Assembly: GCF_017086445.1 (NCBI RefSeq)
Contig: NZ_CP070968.1
Coordinates: forward strand, 806,001 to 870,000
Origin: Brevundimonas fontaquae
Lineage (GTDB): Bacteria > Pseudomonadota > Alphaproteobacteria > Caulobacterales > Caulobacteraceae
Direction of reading: 5' to 3'
DNA length: 64,000 bases
Translations under genes and position numbers: made by a program
The notes under the pieces: generated by a model
The model's database searches: none
What the model saw: only the letters and a program-made list of their open reading frames with translations
What the model was told of the DNA's origin: nothing
Shown here: in pieces, positions 19,630 through 28,466 of the stretch
How the letters are laid out: the number at the start of each line of letters is the position of its first letter
Position numbering within the stretch: the first letter of the stretch is position 1

Positions 19630-20577
19630 TCAGCCGGGCGTCCGACGGCGCAGCACGCCGCCGAAGGCCACGCGGCTGCGGCCGTAATCCAGGGTGATGC
19701 GGCTGAACCGGCTCAGGAGATCGGCGCCCAGCAGCAGGGCCGGCTTGTCGATCAGGTCCATGACCTGAAACACATGCAGGTCGGCGAACAGCAGCGGGGT
19801 CGGGCCCAGCGATCGTCCCGCGATGTGCAGGGCGGGCGTCGTGCCGGTGCGGGCCGTCACCGCGCCGCCGACGATGCCGACCATGCGCACGGGCTCGGAC
19901 GGGACGGCGGCCTGACCAATGTCGATCGCCTGCATCAGGGCCAGATTGCCGATCGAATATTGGGCGCCGCTGTCGATGAAGGCCGCAACCTCCACGCCGG
20001 CGACCTCGATCCGGGTCAGGATCAACTGACCGAAGCGACCGCGACGACCGGCGACCAGGACGTCCTGTTGCTGGGGCCGGGTTGAGTCGGGGCTGGTCGT
20101 CAGCGCGATGCTGGTCGAGCACGACGGCGACAGGGCGACCTGGCGGGCGTTGACGTCCAGCGTCAGGCGAAAGCGGGACAGCAGGTCCAGACCGAGCAGG
20201 CCATCGGCGCCCAGGGCGTCGCGCGGGAAGACCGGCAGGGTCAGGTCGCTGAAGCGCCGCCGCCCGATCTCGATCTGCGCCAGTTCGACGGTCGGCGTGA
20301 CCTCGGCCGCCGTGATCCCGTGCACCACGACCGGGCGGCCGGGCGGCAGGGCCAAGGCCTGGGCCAGTTCGACCGAAACCGCGCTGCGCTCGGCGCCGGT
20401 GTCGATGACGAAGATCTTCTGGACGCTTCCGTTCAGACGCACGCCGACGCCCATTCGTGTAAGCAAATTTTGCAAGAGCCGCACCTGATCGGGCGGGTCC
20501 GCCGGGGCGGCGGCTTGAGCTGACACAAACGGCGCAGCCGCCAGCAGGCCCAGCGTCTTGCGCCGCGACCTTTTCAC
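19630..20577 (-). CDS. retropepsin-like aspartyl protease family protein, exported
   Basis: The protein (about 315 residues) has two retroviral-type aspartyl protease domains in tandem. The first active-site motif is VIDTGAERSAVS with D59, and the second is FIDSGAQYS with D202. Each is followed by the partner motif (GLLGLDLLSRF at about 135 and LLGADLLSRF near the C-terminus). The N-terminus SRRKTLGLLAAAP resembles a twin-arginine signal, ending near AQAAA. I chose the GTG at 20577 because GAAGGA lies upstream. Another GTG at 20607 is open. The two lobes in one chain may form an intramolecular pepsin-like dimer. The substrate is unknown. Confidence 0.85.
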   Translation of the reverse strand: MKRSRRKTLGLLAAAPFVSAQAAAPADPPDQVRLLQNLLTRMGVGVRLNGSVQKIFVIDTGAERSAVSVELAQALALPPGRPVVVHGITAAEVTPTVELAQIEIGRRRFSDLTLPVFPRDALGADGLLGLDLLSRFRLTLDVNARQVALSPSCSTSIALTTSPDSTRPQQQDVLVAGRRGRFGQLILTRIEVAGVEVAAFIDSGAQYSIGNLALMQAIDIGQAAVPSEPVRMVGIVGGAVTARTGTTPALHIAGRSLGPTPLLFADLHVFQVMDLIDKPALLLGADLLSRFSRITLDYGRSRVAFGGVLRRRTPG

Positions 20578-20756
20578 GCTCGATCCTTCGCCAACCGCTG
20601 GCCGCACCCGCCTATCCTCCTCGGGCCTTCGCCAGGGCAGGGCACGCTACGCGCTTTTGGCGAAGAGCCTGAGACATATTCTTGTCCGTCGTGTCTCAGC
20701 GCGGCTGCGCAGGCCCCAGCCCTCGTCGCTGGGCGGCCGCGAAGACTCCTGTCGCA

Positions 20757-21686
20757 TCAAGCGCGGGGATGGGCGGACGCATAGGAGTTCAAAAGTCTAT
20801 CGGCATCGACGCCGGTGTATTTCTGGGTCGTCGACAGGCTGGCGTGGCCCAGCAGTTCCTGGATCGACCGCAGATCGGCGCCGGCGCCCAGCAGGTGGGT
20901 CGCGAAACTGTGGCGTAGGGCGTGAGGCGTAGTGCGCTCCGGCAGACCTAGCCGGCCGCGCAGCCGCTGGACCGAGGCCTGGACATGACGGGGGCTTAAG
21001 GGGCCGCCGCGGCGCGCGCGAAACAGAGAGTCGGCGGGCTGAAGCGGGAAGGGCAGAAGGACCAGGTAGGCGTCCACCGCCGAGCGTACGGCGGGCAGGA
21101 TCGGCGCGATCCGCGTCTTTGCCCCCTTGCCGACGATACGCAGGGTTTCGCCCAGCGGCGCATCGGCGCGGGTCAGGGACATGGCCTCGGAGATCCGCAG
21201 GCCGCAGCCGTAGAGCAGGGTCAGCACGGCCCGGTCGCGCGCGGCCTCCCACGGTTCGGCGTCGGGATCGGCGTCCGGCTCGGCCAATAGCCCGCGCGCC
21301 TGGTCTTCTGTCACCGGACGGGGCAGGGACGGCTTGACCTTTGGGCCGCGCACCAAGGCCAACTGCGGGGCGGGCGTGTCCAACCGCCGGTCGAGGAAGG
21401 CGTGAAAACCGCGAATGGCCGACAGGCTCTGGCTCAGCGACCGGGCCGCCAGCGGATGATCGCCCGAGCGGCGCTCGGCCATATGGGCGCGGACCTCGGC
21501 GGCAGCGATCGTCCCCATGTCTTTCAGCGACAGCGTCTCACCGCGATGGCGTTCGAGGAAGGCGAGATAGAGCCGCCCGATATGGCCATAGGCCTCCAGC
21601 GTGCGCGGCGACAGCCGACGCTCGTGCGCCAGATGATCCAGCCAGGCGCGCAGGGCGTCGGAGGCGGTCAGTTGAGGACCGGCCAT
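20757..21686 (-). CDS. xerC: tyrosine recombinase XerC
   Basis: XerC works with XerD at dif to resolve chromosome dimers at division. The 309-residue protein has the N-terminal SAM-like core-binding domain (HERRLSPRTLEAYGHIGRLY) and a complete catalytic set: R164 in CGLRISEA, K187 in GKGAK, H255 and R258 in HALRHSF, H281 in LLGHAS and nucleophile Y290 in TTQKYTGV. I chose the ATG at 21686, which overlaps the DUF484 gene by 19 bases. The frame is open far upstream, but that is a shadow of DUF484. XerC next to DUF484 is a widespread housekeeping pair, so this is not a phage integrase. Confidence 0.94.
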   Translation of the reverse strand: MAGPQLTASDALRAWLDHLAHERRLSPRTLEAYGHIGRLYLAFLERHRGETLSLKDMGTIAAAEVRAHMAERRSGDHPLAARSLSQSLSAIRGFHAFLDRRLDTPAPQLALVRGPKVKPSLPRPVTEDQARGLLAEPDADPDAEPWEAARDRAVLTLLYGCGLRISEAMSLTRADAPLGETLRIVGKGAKTRIAPILPAVRSAVDAYLVLLPFPLQPADSLFRARRGGPLSPRHVQASVQRLRGRLGLPERTTPHALRHSFATHLLGAGADLRSIQELLGHASLSTTQKYTGVDADRLLNSYASAHPRA

Positions 21687-22393
21687 CGCTCGGCCATCCG
21701 CTCCGTCACCCGCGCCAGGAAGGCGGCCAGTTCGCAGCCCATGTTGGGGGTGAAGCCTTCGGGTTCGGGCGAGCCGAAGGCGCAGATGCAAGGGCGCGGC
21801 GGTCCGCCTGGCGTCAGGTGCGGGGCCATGCGGACCAGGGCGATGGACCGCACCTGTTCCTCGGCCGCGCCGAAGAAATTCAGTCCTTGTATCATCGGGC
21901 CCAGCCAGGTCAGGCCGTGCTCGCCCAGCAGATTGTCGACGTCGCCCTCTTCCAGGGCGCGCCAGCCGAAGGGCACGCCGCCGGGTTTTTCCAGGGCGAT
22001 GGCGGCGCCGGCCAAGCCGAACCGTCCCTGCGCCGCCGCGTCCAGACGCCGGGCTAGGTCGGAATGGTTCTTGGCCTCCATCAGATCCAGGGTCGCGACG
22101 TGCGTCTGAGTCTGGGCGGCGAAGTTGGCGCGGGCGATCAGTTCGATCTCGCGCCGGGCGCCGGTCTCGCGCTCGACCACGGCCTCCAGTCGCGTCAGGG
22201 CGGCGGCGCCGAACTCGACCACGTTGCGCCCATGCGGACGCAGACCGATCTCTTCCAGAAGGGAGCGGTCGTCCAGCAGGGTCTGATGATGGGTCTGCAG
22301 CCAGCCCCGCACGTCGGGCCAATGCAAGCCGTCGCCGATGTGGGGCGTTGCGTCCGATTCCGACGTTTCGAAAAGGTCCAATGAGCCGCTCAA
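21668..22393 (-). CDS. DUF484 family protein
   Basis: This 241-residue GAF-like protein of the DUF484 family lies directly upstream of xerC, as in many Proteobacteria. Landmarks are WLQTHHQTLLDDRSLLEEIG (about 31-50), a coiled helical segment with ERETGARREIELIARANF, and the GAF-type domain ending MGCELAAFLARVTERMAERW. No enzymatic residues are known for the family, and it may be a small-ligand or partner-binding domain. Its stop codon lies inside the start of xerC, which implies coupled translation. Confidence 0.9.
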   Translation of the reverse strand: MSGSLDLFETSESDATPHIGDGLHWPDVRGWLQTHHQTLLDDRSLLEEIGLRPHGRNVVEFGAAALTRLEAVVERETGARREIELIARANFAAQTQTHVATLDLMEAKNHSDLARRLDAAAQGRFGLAGAAIALEKPGGVPFGWRALEEGDVDNLLGEHGLTWLGPMIQGLNFFGAAEEQVRSIALVRMAPHLTPGGPPRPCICAFGSPEPEGFTPNMGCELAAFLARVTERMAERWPVLN

Positions 22394-22416
22394 ACAGACC
22401 TCCGGGAACCGCGATG

Positions 22417-23070
22417 CTACAGAATAGACTGACCCGTCTTGGCCCAGTCCGCCACGAAGGCATCAAGACCCTTGTCGGTTAACGGGTGGTTCACCAAGGC
22501 CTTGAATGTGTCGGCGCCGAAGGTGGCGGCGTCCGATCCGGCGACGGCGGCGGCGGCGACATGGCCGACATTGCGCAGGGACGCGGCCAGGATTTGGGTT
22601 TCGAAACCGTGCACGTCATACAGGACGCGGATTTCTTCCAGCAGGCCAATGCCGTCGGCGCCGTTGTCTTCCAGACGTCCGACGAACGGCGAGACGAAGG
22701 TGGCGCCGGCCTTGGCGGCCAGCAGCGCCTGGGCGGCCGAGAAGCACAGGGTGACGTTGGTCTTGATGCCCTTGTCGGTGAAGACGCGGCAGGCGCGCAG
22801 GCCATCCCAGGTCAGGGGCAGTTTCACCACCACGTTCGGCGCGATGGCGGCCAGCTTGTCGCCTTCCTTGACCATGGTCTCGAAATCGAGCGAGACGGCC
22901 TCGGCGGAAATCGGCCCCTCGACCAGGGCGCAGATTTCGGCGATGACCTCGGCGATGTTCCGACCCGACTTGGCGATCAGCGACGGATTGGTGGTGACGC
23001 CATCCACCATTCCGGTGGGGACCATGTCCTTGATGACGGCGACGTCGGCGGTATCGAGAAAGAGTTTCAT
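22417..23070 (-). CDS. transaldolase, small fructose-6-phosphate aldolase/TalC type
   Basis: This 217-residue class I aldolase starts [10 protein letters not shown] and carries the Schiff-base lysine K83 in [12 protein letters not shown]. Further motifs are [11 protein letters not shown] (26-36), [11 protein letters not shown] and the C-terminal [11 protein letters not shown]. It belongs to the short transaldolase family, which includes both true transaldolases and fructose-6-phosphate aldolases. Sequence alone does not decide. I chose the ATG at 23070 because family members begin MK-F-LDTA. The ATG at 23082 adds only four residues. It is divergent from priA, 30 bases away. Confidence 0.92.
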   Translation of the reverse strand: MKLFLDTADVAVIKDMVPTGMVDGVTTNPSLIAKSGRNIAEVIAEICALVEGPISAEAVSLDFETMVKEGDKLAAIAPNVVVKLPLTWDGLRACRVFTDKGIKTNVTLCFSAAQALLAAKAGATFVSPFVGRLEDNGADGIGLLEEIRVLYDVHGFETQILAASLRNVGHVAAAAVAGSDAATFGADTFKALVNHPLTDKGLDAFVADWAKTGQSIL

Positions 23071-23100
23071 GGGCGGCTTCATAGCCGAGGGCGCAGTTCG

Positions 23101-25278
23101 GTGAAAGTCGCCTCGGTCCTCATTCCCCTGCCGGTGCCGGAGGCCTTCGACTACGAGGTTCCCGAGGCGCTGAGCCTGGCCCACGGAGATTTGGCGCGGG
23201 GCGATCAGGTCGCCGTGCCGCTGGGGCCGCGCCTGATCCGGGGCGTGGTGTCCGAGGTGTTCGAGACCACAGGCTCAAACCGGCGGCTGAAGGCGATCGA
23301 CAGCGTGTGGGACGATCCGCCCTTGCCGGCGGGCGTCATGGATTTTGTGGAATGGGCCGGACGCTGGACCCTGTCGGCGCCGGGCGAGATGGCGGCGACG
23401 GCGTTGAAGGGCTTGCGCGCGCCTCGACCCCGGCCGGAACGCCGGGTGCGACGCCTGGGCGAGCGGTCACCGTCGCGCGCCACCCCGGCCCGGACGGGCG
23501 TGCTGGAGACCCTGGGCGATCGCGCCATGCCGCCGGCCGACCTGGCGCGGGCGGCGGGCGTGTCATCGGGCGTGGTCAAGGGCCTGATCGATGAGGGCGT
23601 GCTGGAGATCATCGAGATCGCGGCCGAGGCGGCGTTCGACCGGCCCGACCCCGACCATGCGCCCGCCGCGTTGAACGGCGACCAGGCGGCGTCGGCGACG
23701 GCGATGGCGGATGGCGTGGCGGGTGGCGGCTTCCGCCCCTTCCTCCTGGATGGGGTGACGGGATCGGGCAAGACCGAGGCCTATCTGGAAGCGATCGCGC
23801 GGGTGCTGCGGGCCGATCCGGCCGCGCAAATCCTCATACTGCTGCCCGAGATCGCTCTGACCCAGGCCCTGATCGAGCGGATCACGGCGCGGTTCGGCGC
23901 CGCCCCGGCCGAATGGCATTCCGGCGTCGCCCCGCCGCGCCGTCGCCAGGTGTGGGAGGCGGTGGTCGCCGGGCGCTGCAACATCGTGGTCGGGGCGCGC
24001 TCGGCCCTGTTCCTGCCGTTCGTGAACCTCCGCCTAATCGTCGTGGACGAGGAGCATGACGGCTCGTTCAAACAGGAGGAAGGCCTGGTCTATCACGGCC
24101 GCGACCTGGCCGTGGCGCGGGCGCGGATCGAGGGGGCGGCCGTGGTCCTGGCCTCGGCGACGCCGTCGCTGGAGACGCTGTGGAACGCGCAGAGCGGGCG
24201 CTACGACTGGCTGAAGCTGGGCGCGCGGCACGGGACGGCGGTCCTGCCGGACATCGCCCTGCTGGACCTCCGTCAGAACACGCCCGATCCGCAGACCTGG
24301 CTGTCGCAGCCGCTGAGGCTGGCCATCGGCGAAACCCTGCTGCGGGGTGAGCAGACCCTGCTGTTCCTGAACCGGCGCGGCTATGCCCCGGTGGTCCTGT
24401 GTCGCGCCTGCGGCCATCGGCTGACGGCGCCGGACACCGACAGCTGGCTGGTCGAGCATCGCTATACCGGGCGGCTGGTTTGTCACCTGACCGGCTTCTC
24501 AATGGCAAGACCCAAACTGTGTCCCTCCTGCGGGGCTGAGGATTCGCTGGTCTCTGTCGGGCCCGGGGTTGAGCGGGTCGAGGAAGAGGTGCGCCAGCTG
24601 TTCCCCGAGGCGCGCACGGCGGTCTTTAGTTCTGACACCGCGCCGGACGCGCGGTCGGCCCGCGCCTTGATCCAGAAGATGACGGACGGGGAGATCGACA
24701 TTCTGGTCGCGACGCAGGCCGCGGCCAAGGGCCACAACTTCCCGCGCCTGACGCTGGTGGGCGTGGTGGATGCGGATCTCGGGCTACGCGGCGGCGACCT
24801 GCGCGCGGCCGAGCGGACCTATCAGCTTTTGGCCCAAGCGACCGGGCGAGCAGGGCGTGCGGATCGGCCGGGGCGGGCGCTGCTTCAGACCTGGACGCCT
24901 GAGCATCCGGTGCTGATGGCGCTGGCGGCCGGCGATCGCGACGCCTTCGTGGAAGCCGAGATGGCCGAGCGCGAGGCGGCGTCCCTGCCGCCCTATGGCC
25001 GGCTGGCGGCGATCATCCTGTCCAGCGAGAATGCGGCCGCCGTCGAGAAGACGGCGAACGACCTGGCCCAGGCCATTCCCAACGCCGAGCGGCTGGAGGT
25101 CTATGGCCCAGCCGATGCGCCGCTCGCCTTGGTGCGGGGACGCCGGCGCAAACGGCTGCTGGTGCGAGCCGATCGGGACGTGAACCTCCAGGCCTTCCTG
25201 CGGGCCTGGCTGCAGCGGGTGAAGGTGCCTGGTTCCGTCCGCCTGACGGTGGACGTGGACCCCTACTCGTTCCTCTAG
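23101..25278 (+). CDS. priA: primosomal protein N' (replication restart helicase)
   Basis: PriA reloads the replisome at collapsed forks. The protein of 725 residues starts at GTG 23101 ([21 protein letters not shown], the typical 3'-binding domain opening). Walker A is TGSGKTE at about 220-226 and Walker B is DEEHD at 316-320. The zinc-binding region is reduced: C434, C437, C461, C474 and C477 are present, but the expected cysteines at 443, 446 and 464 are Ala, Thr and Thr (APDTD and CHLTG). That leaves one complete zinc site and one lost. The later helicase motifs ([28 protein letters not shown]) are intact. Confidence 0.94.
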   Translation: MKVASVLIPLPVPEAFDYEVPEALSLAHGDLARGDQVAVPLGPRLIRGVVSEVFETTGSNRRLKAIDSVWDDPPLPAGVMDFVEWAGRWTLSAPGEMAATALKGLRAPRPRPERRVRRLGERSPSRATPARTGVLETLGDRAMPPADLARAAGVSSGVVKGLIDEGVLEIIEIAAEAAFDRPDPDHAPAALNGDQAASATAMADGVAGGGFRPFLLDGVTGSGKTEAYLEAIARVLRADPAAQILILLPEIALTQALIERITARFGAAPAEWHSGVAPPRRRQVWEAVVAGRCNIVVGARSALFLPFVNLRLIVVDEEHDGSFKQEEGLVYHGRDLAVARARIEGAAVVLASATPSLETLWNAQSGRYDWLKLGARHGTAVLPDIALLDLRQNTPDPQTWLSQPLRLAIGETLLRGEQTLLFLNRRGYAPVVLCRACGHRLTAPDTDSWLVEHRYTGRLVCHLTGFSMARPKLCPSCGAEDSLVSVGPGVERVEEEVRQLFPEARTAVFSSDTAPDARSARALIQKMTDGEIDILVATQAAAKGHNFPRLTLVGVVDADLGLRGGDLRAAERTYQLLAQATGRAGRADRPGRALLQTWTPEHPVLMALAAGDRDAFVEAEMAEREAASLPPYGRLAAIILSSENAAAVEKTANDLAQAIPNAERLEVYGPADAPLALVRGRRRKRLLVRADRDVNLQAFLRAWLQRVKVPGSVRLTVDVDPYSFL

Positions 25279-25287
25279 AGGCGGAAG

Positions 25288-25686
25288 TCAGACCGCCATG
25301 ACGGTGCCGAGCAGCAGGCGGGCGCCGGGGCGGCCCAGGGTGGCGTTGGTCGCCGCCTGAAGCGCGGCCGACAGATGGTCGATGTCGGGCACGACGCCGG
25401 GACGCAGGCCGTTGGCGAAGCGCTGGGCGGCGGTGTTGTAGGCGGCGCGGAGGCGCGGCGCGGACTGCTGGGCGCGGGTGCGAAGGGTCGCATCGGGCAC
25501 ATCGACGCCGGTTTCGATGGTCAGCACGCCCCGCCGGCCGCCGGCCTGGATGATCGAGGCGGTGATGACCGGCAGACGGACATAGGTGTCGGCCGACGGC
25601 GCCGCGCCGCCGCTCGAAGCGCGGGCGGGTGTCGAAGCGGCGGCCGTCGCGACGACGGCGAGACCGAGAAGAGCGCGGCGTTCCAT
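25288..25686 (-). CDS. small exported protein, unknown function
   Basis: This 132-residue protein has an N-terminal MERRALLGLAVVATAAASTPARAS, which reads as a signal peptide with possible twin-arginine character and a cleavage site near PARAS. The mature part includes TYVRLPVITASIIQAGGRRG and LTIETGVDVPDATLR, suggestive of a beta structure like the membrane-ring proteins that begin with a 'positive/exact value' strand, but no family can be named. It converges with priA, ten bases from its stop, and shares the strand with bioB, which lies just upstream. Function unknown. Confidence 0.72.
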   Translation of the reverse strand: MERRALLGLAVVATAAASTPARASSGGAAPSADTYVRLPVITASIIQAGGRRGVLTIETGVDVPDATLRTRAQQSAPRLRAAYNTAAQRFANGLRPGVVPDIDHLSAALQAATNATLGRPGARLLLGTVMAV

Positions 25687-25710
25687 GCCGACAGCCCTAG
25701 CGCCAATCCA

Positions 25711-26742
25711 TTAACTCGCAGTTGCTTGATCGGGAGCGCCCACCGGCATGGGTTGCAGGTCCAGCAGCGCGAACAGTCGCGCGTCCTCGTCCTGTTCGGG
25801 ATTGGGGGTGGTCAGCAGCTTGCCGCCGACGAAGATGGAGTTGGCGCCGGCCAGGAAGCACAGGGCCTGCAGCTCCGGGCTCATGGTCTCGCGACCGGCC
25901 GACAGGCGCACCATCGCCTTGGGGCAGACCAGTCGGGCGACGGCGACGGTGCGGACGAACTCGATAGGGTCGATCTCGCCGGTTTTCAGGACGCGTTCGC
26001 CCAGCGGCGTTCCCGTGACGGGGACCAGGGCGTTGACCGGCAGGCTGTCGGGATGGACCGGCAGGGTCGCCAGGGCGTGCAGCAGGCCGGCGCGATCCCG
26101 CCGCGCCTCGCCCATGCCGACGATGCCGCCGCAGCAGGTGCTCATCCCCGCGTCGCGAACGTGCTCCAGCGTGTCCAGTCGGTCCTGATAGCTGCGGGTG
26201 GTGACGACCTCGGCATAGTAGTCGGGGCCGGTGTCGAGGTTGTGGTTGTAGTAGTCGAGCCCCGCGTCCTTGAGCTGTTTGGCCTGATCGGCGGTCAGCA
26301 TCCCCAGGGTGGCGCAGGTTTCCAGCCCCAGGGCCTTCACGCCCGAGATCATCGCCGCCAGCTTGGGCGTGTCGCGATCCTTCAGGTCTCGCCAGGCTGC
26401 GCCCATGCAGAAGCGACTGGCGCCCCCGGCCTTGGCGGCCATGGCCTCGGCGATGACCGCGCTCGGCTCCATCAGCTTCTCGGCCTTCAGTCCGGTCTTG
26501 AAGCTGGCCGATTGCGAGCAGTATCCGCAGTTCTCGGCGCAGCCGCCGGTCTTGATCGACAGCAGTTGCGACTTCTGAACCTGGTTGGGGTCGAACCAGC
26601 GGCGGTGGACGGTGGAGGCGTCGAACACCAGTTCCATGAAGGGGCGAGCGAACAGCGCCTCCACCTCCTCCAACGTCCAGTCGTGGCGGGGTTGCGCCGC
26701 GTCGAGGCGGGCTTGAACGGGGCGGGACAGATCATCGGCCAT
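25711..26742 (-). CDS. bioB: biotin synthase
   Basis: BioB inserts sulfur into dethiobiotin to form biotin, using radical SAM chemistry. The 343-residue protein has the 4Fe-4S motif C68-x3-C72-x2-C75 ([10 protein letters not shown]), the downstream NHNLDT, the 2Fe-2S region [10 protein letters not shown] and the C-terminal [14 protein letters not shown]. Length and motifs are standard. No other bio gene is in the window, so biotin synthesis is split in this genome. Confidence 0.97.
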   Translation of the reverse strand: MADDLSRPVQARLDAAQPRHDWTLEEVEALFARPFMELVFDASTVHRRWFDPNQVQKSQLLSIKTGGCAENCGYCSQSASFKTGLKAEKLMEPSAVIAEAMAAKAGGASRFCMGAAWRDLKDRDTPKLAAMISGVKALGLETCATLGMLTADQAKQLKDAGLDYYNHNLDTGPDYYAEVVTTRSYQDRLDTLEHVRDAGMSTCCGGIVGMGEARRDRAGLLHALATLPVHPDSLPVNALVPVTGTPLGERVLKTGEIDPIEFVRTVAVARLVCPKAMVRLSAGRETMSPELQALCFLAGANSIFVGGKLLTTPNPEQDEDARLFALLDLQPMPVGAPDQATAS

Positions 26743-26785
26743 ATCCCACGACTAGCATTCGCCGACCGTTCGAGGAAAGCTGTCG

Positions 26786-28270
26786 CTAGGCCGCGTGACG
26801 CGCCTGAGGCCGGTAAGGCGCGTCCGTCTCGTTGAAGCGGAAGCTGGCGATCTGGCGGGCGAGGGTCTCCGCCTCGTTGGCCAGCTGGCGGCTGGCGGCG
26901 GTGGCCTGTTCGGTCATGGCGGCGTTCTGCTGGGTGATTTCGTCCAGTTGGCCGAGGGCCTGGCGCACCTCCGACAAGCGGTCGGCCTGATGCCGTGACG
27001 CCGCCGCCATGCCGCCGGCCAGATCGTCGACCGCCGCGACCCGCTGGCCGATGCTGTGCAAGGACTGGCCCGCGCGTTCGACCAGTTCGACGCCGCGCGC
27101 CACCTGGGCGGCCGAGGTGGCGATCAGGGTGCGGATTTCGCCGGACGCCTCAGCCGAGCGCTGAGCCAGGGCGCGGACCTCCGTCGCCACGACGGCGAAG
27201 CCGCGACCGGCCTCGCCCGCACGGGCCGCCTCCACGCCGGCGTTCAGGGCCAGCAGATTGGTCTGGAAGGCGATCTCGTCGATCAGGGAGGTGAAGCGCG
27301 CGATCTCGACGGATGAGTCGCGAATGGCGGTCATGGCCTGGGTCGTCTCGTCGACGACGGCCTCGCCATGTTCGACGTCGCGGCGGACGGCGACAACGGC
27401 CTGGGCGGTGTTCTGAGCCCCCATCGCCGCCTGTTCGACGCCCTCGGCGATCTCCTCGGTCGTGGCGGCGGTGCGCTCTAGCCCGGCCGCCTGGCGTTCG
27501 GTGCGGTTGGCCAGGTCGTTGGAGGCCGTCGCCAGTTCGTCCGAACCTGTGCGAACCGCCTGGGCGCTTTCCGCCACGGCGCCAAAGGCCCGGCGCAGGC
27601 TGGCTGTGGCGGCGTTGAAGTCGGTCTTGAGCGTTTCGTATTCAGGCGGGAAATCGGCCTGAACCTCCACAGCCAGATCGCCGCCGGCCAGGGTCTTCAA
27701 CGCCTGGCCCAAGGCGGCGACCACTTGCGCCTGCTCGGCGTCCGCCTTGGCCTTGGCGGCGGCGACCTGATCCCGCTCGGCCTGCAGGGCGTCCAGATAG
27801 GTGGAGATCGCCAGGTCCATGTCCAACAGGGCGCGCTGGCTCAGTTCGGCGACGGCCTCGCCGGTCGTGCGGTCGTGGGCGGCGCCGGCGAGGGGCTTGC
27901 GCGGGCGGGTCGCCACCGCCTTGATCAGTTCGGCCAGCAGCACGCCGTAGCCGCCGATGTACCAGCGCGGCTCCAGCCCGATCCGGGCGTGGGCGCGGCC
28001 GATGGCGGTGACGGCGCGGCCGTAGTCATCATCGACCCGACCCTCGATGATGGCGTCCCAATGACCCACCTGAGCGGATTTGGCCCGGTCGATATGGGCT
28101 TCGTCGCGGAAGAAACGCCGCGTCTCGGGGGTGGCGCGGATGCGGTCGTAGAATGCGTCGAGGGCCCCCGGCGCTGCGGCCCGGAGAATGTCCTGCATGC
28201 CACGATAGGCCGGCGTGGGCTGCGACAGGCCGGCGAAGGTCGTGCGTTGCTGAATCTGGACTTCGGACAT
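26786..28270 (-). CDS. globin-coupled methyl-accepting chemotaxis protein, soluble
   Basis: The 494-residue receptor joins an N-terminal sensor globin (about 20-165, with proximal heme ligand H94 in [12 protein letters not shown] and [10 protein letters not shown]) to a cytoplasmic chemoreceptor signalling domain (about 230-480). The highly conserved tip is [20 protein letters not shown] and onward (about 310-350). No transmembrane segment is visible, so it is a soluble aerotaxis-type receptor like HemAT or the Caulobacter/Agrobacterium equivalents. The C-terminus ends RHAA. It is divergent from ahcY, with 196 bases between. Oxygen sensing is inferred from the globin. Confidence 0.93.
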   Translation of the reverse strand: MSEVQIQQRTTFAGLSQPTPAYRGMQDILRAAAPGALDAFYDRIRATPETRRFFRDEAHIDRAKSAQVGHWDAIIEGRVDDDYGRAVTAIGRAHARIGLEPRWYIGGYGVLLAELIKAVATRPRKPLAGAAHDRTTGEAVAELSQRALLDMDLAISTYLDALQAERDQVAAAKAKADAEQAQVVAALGQALKTLAGGDLAVEVQADFPPEYETLKTDFNAATASLRRAFGAVAESAQAVRTGSDELATASNDLANRTERQAAGLERTAATTEEIAEGVEQAAMGAQNTAQAVVAVRRDVEHGEAVVDETTQAMTAIRDSSVEIARFTSLIDEIAFQTNLLALNAGVEAARAGEAGRGFAVVATEVRALAQRSAEASGEIRTLIATSAAQVARGVELVERAGQSLHSIGQRVAAVDDLAGGMAAASRHQADRLSEVRQALGQLDEITQQNAAMTEQATAASRQLANEAETLARQIASFRFNETDAPYRPQARHAA

Positions 28271-28357
28271 CGGCTTGTACTCTCACGAACTGGCCGGACG
28301 CCTCCGTCACGGCGATACCCCTGTAGGCAGTAAGGCTTTTGCAGCCGTTAACGCAGA

Positions 28358-28465
28358 GCTTGGGCTCCTGGCCGATCGTATAAGGATATCTTTATGCGAT
28401 CATTGCCCCGAAGCGCCGCTCAGGCTATGAGGCGCCAAATCCATCCTTCGGCCAGGAGCCCAAGC
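28358..28465 (+). promoter_or_regulatory. structured ahcY leader: perfect 18-bp inverted repeat enclosing the RBS
   Basis: The left arm at 28358-28375 (GCTTGGGCTCCTGGCCGA) is the exact reverse complement of the right arm at 28448-28465. The right arm contains the Shine-Dalgarno AGGAG and ends one base before the ahcY ATG. The 72-base loop contains a palindrome (28374-28401) and a second hairpin at 28413-28435 (GCGC and CTCA pairing with TGAG and GCGC around loop GGCTA). In RNA, the 18-bp stem would hide the ribosome site. I match no known riboswitch class. Regulation by S-adenosylhomocysteine or SAM is an inference from the gene. Confidence 0.7.
28374..28401. promoter_or_regulatory. 28-bp imperfect palindrome upstream of ahcY, candidate operator
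   Basis: The 28 bases are symmetric at 24 of 28 positions, with outer arms GATCG/CGATC, inner arms ATAA/TTAT and centre GATATC. This looks like a site for a dimeric regulator. ArsR-family regulators of SAH recycling (SahR) are known to control ahcY in Proteobacteria, and the AT-rich core with central GATATC is compatible with that, but this is recall, not a search result. It overlaps the left arm of the larger inverted repeat by two bases. Confidence 0.55.
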
Positions 28466-28466
28466 C

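Noticed and set aside
20757..21686. Tyrosine recombinase as a sign of a phage or integrative element
   Set aside because: It is next to DUF484 in the usual housekeeping arrangement and has normal base composition, so it is XerC.
21687..22466. N-terminal extension of xerC giving a 569-residue protein
   Set aside because: The extension is Arg/Pro/Gly-rich shadow of the DUF484 gene. The ATG at 21686 gives a normal 309-residue XerC.
22486..23100. N-terminal extension of priA
   Set aside because: It lies wholly antisense to the transaldolase gene. The GTG at 23101 gives the standard PriA N-terminus.
28358..28465. Invertible DNA switch bounded by the 18-bp inverted repeats
   Set aside because: ahcY is a core gene unlikely to be phase-variable, no invertase is nearby, and the right arm carries the ribosome site. 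An RNA stem explains the repeat better. PCR for the inverted orientation would settle it.
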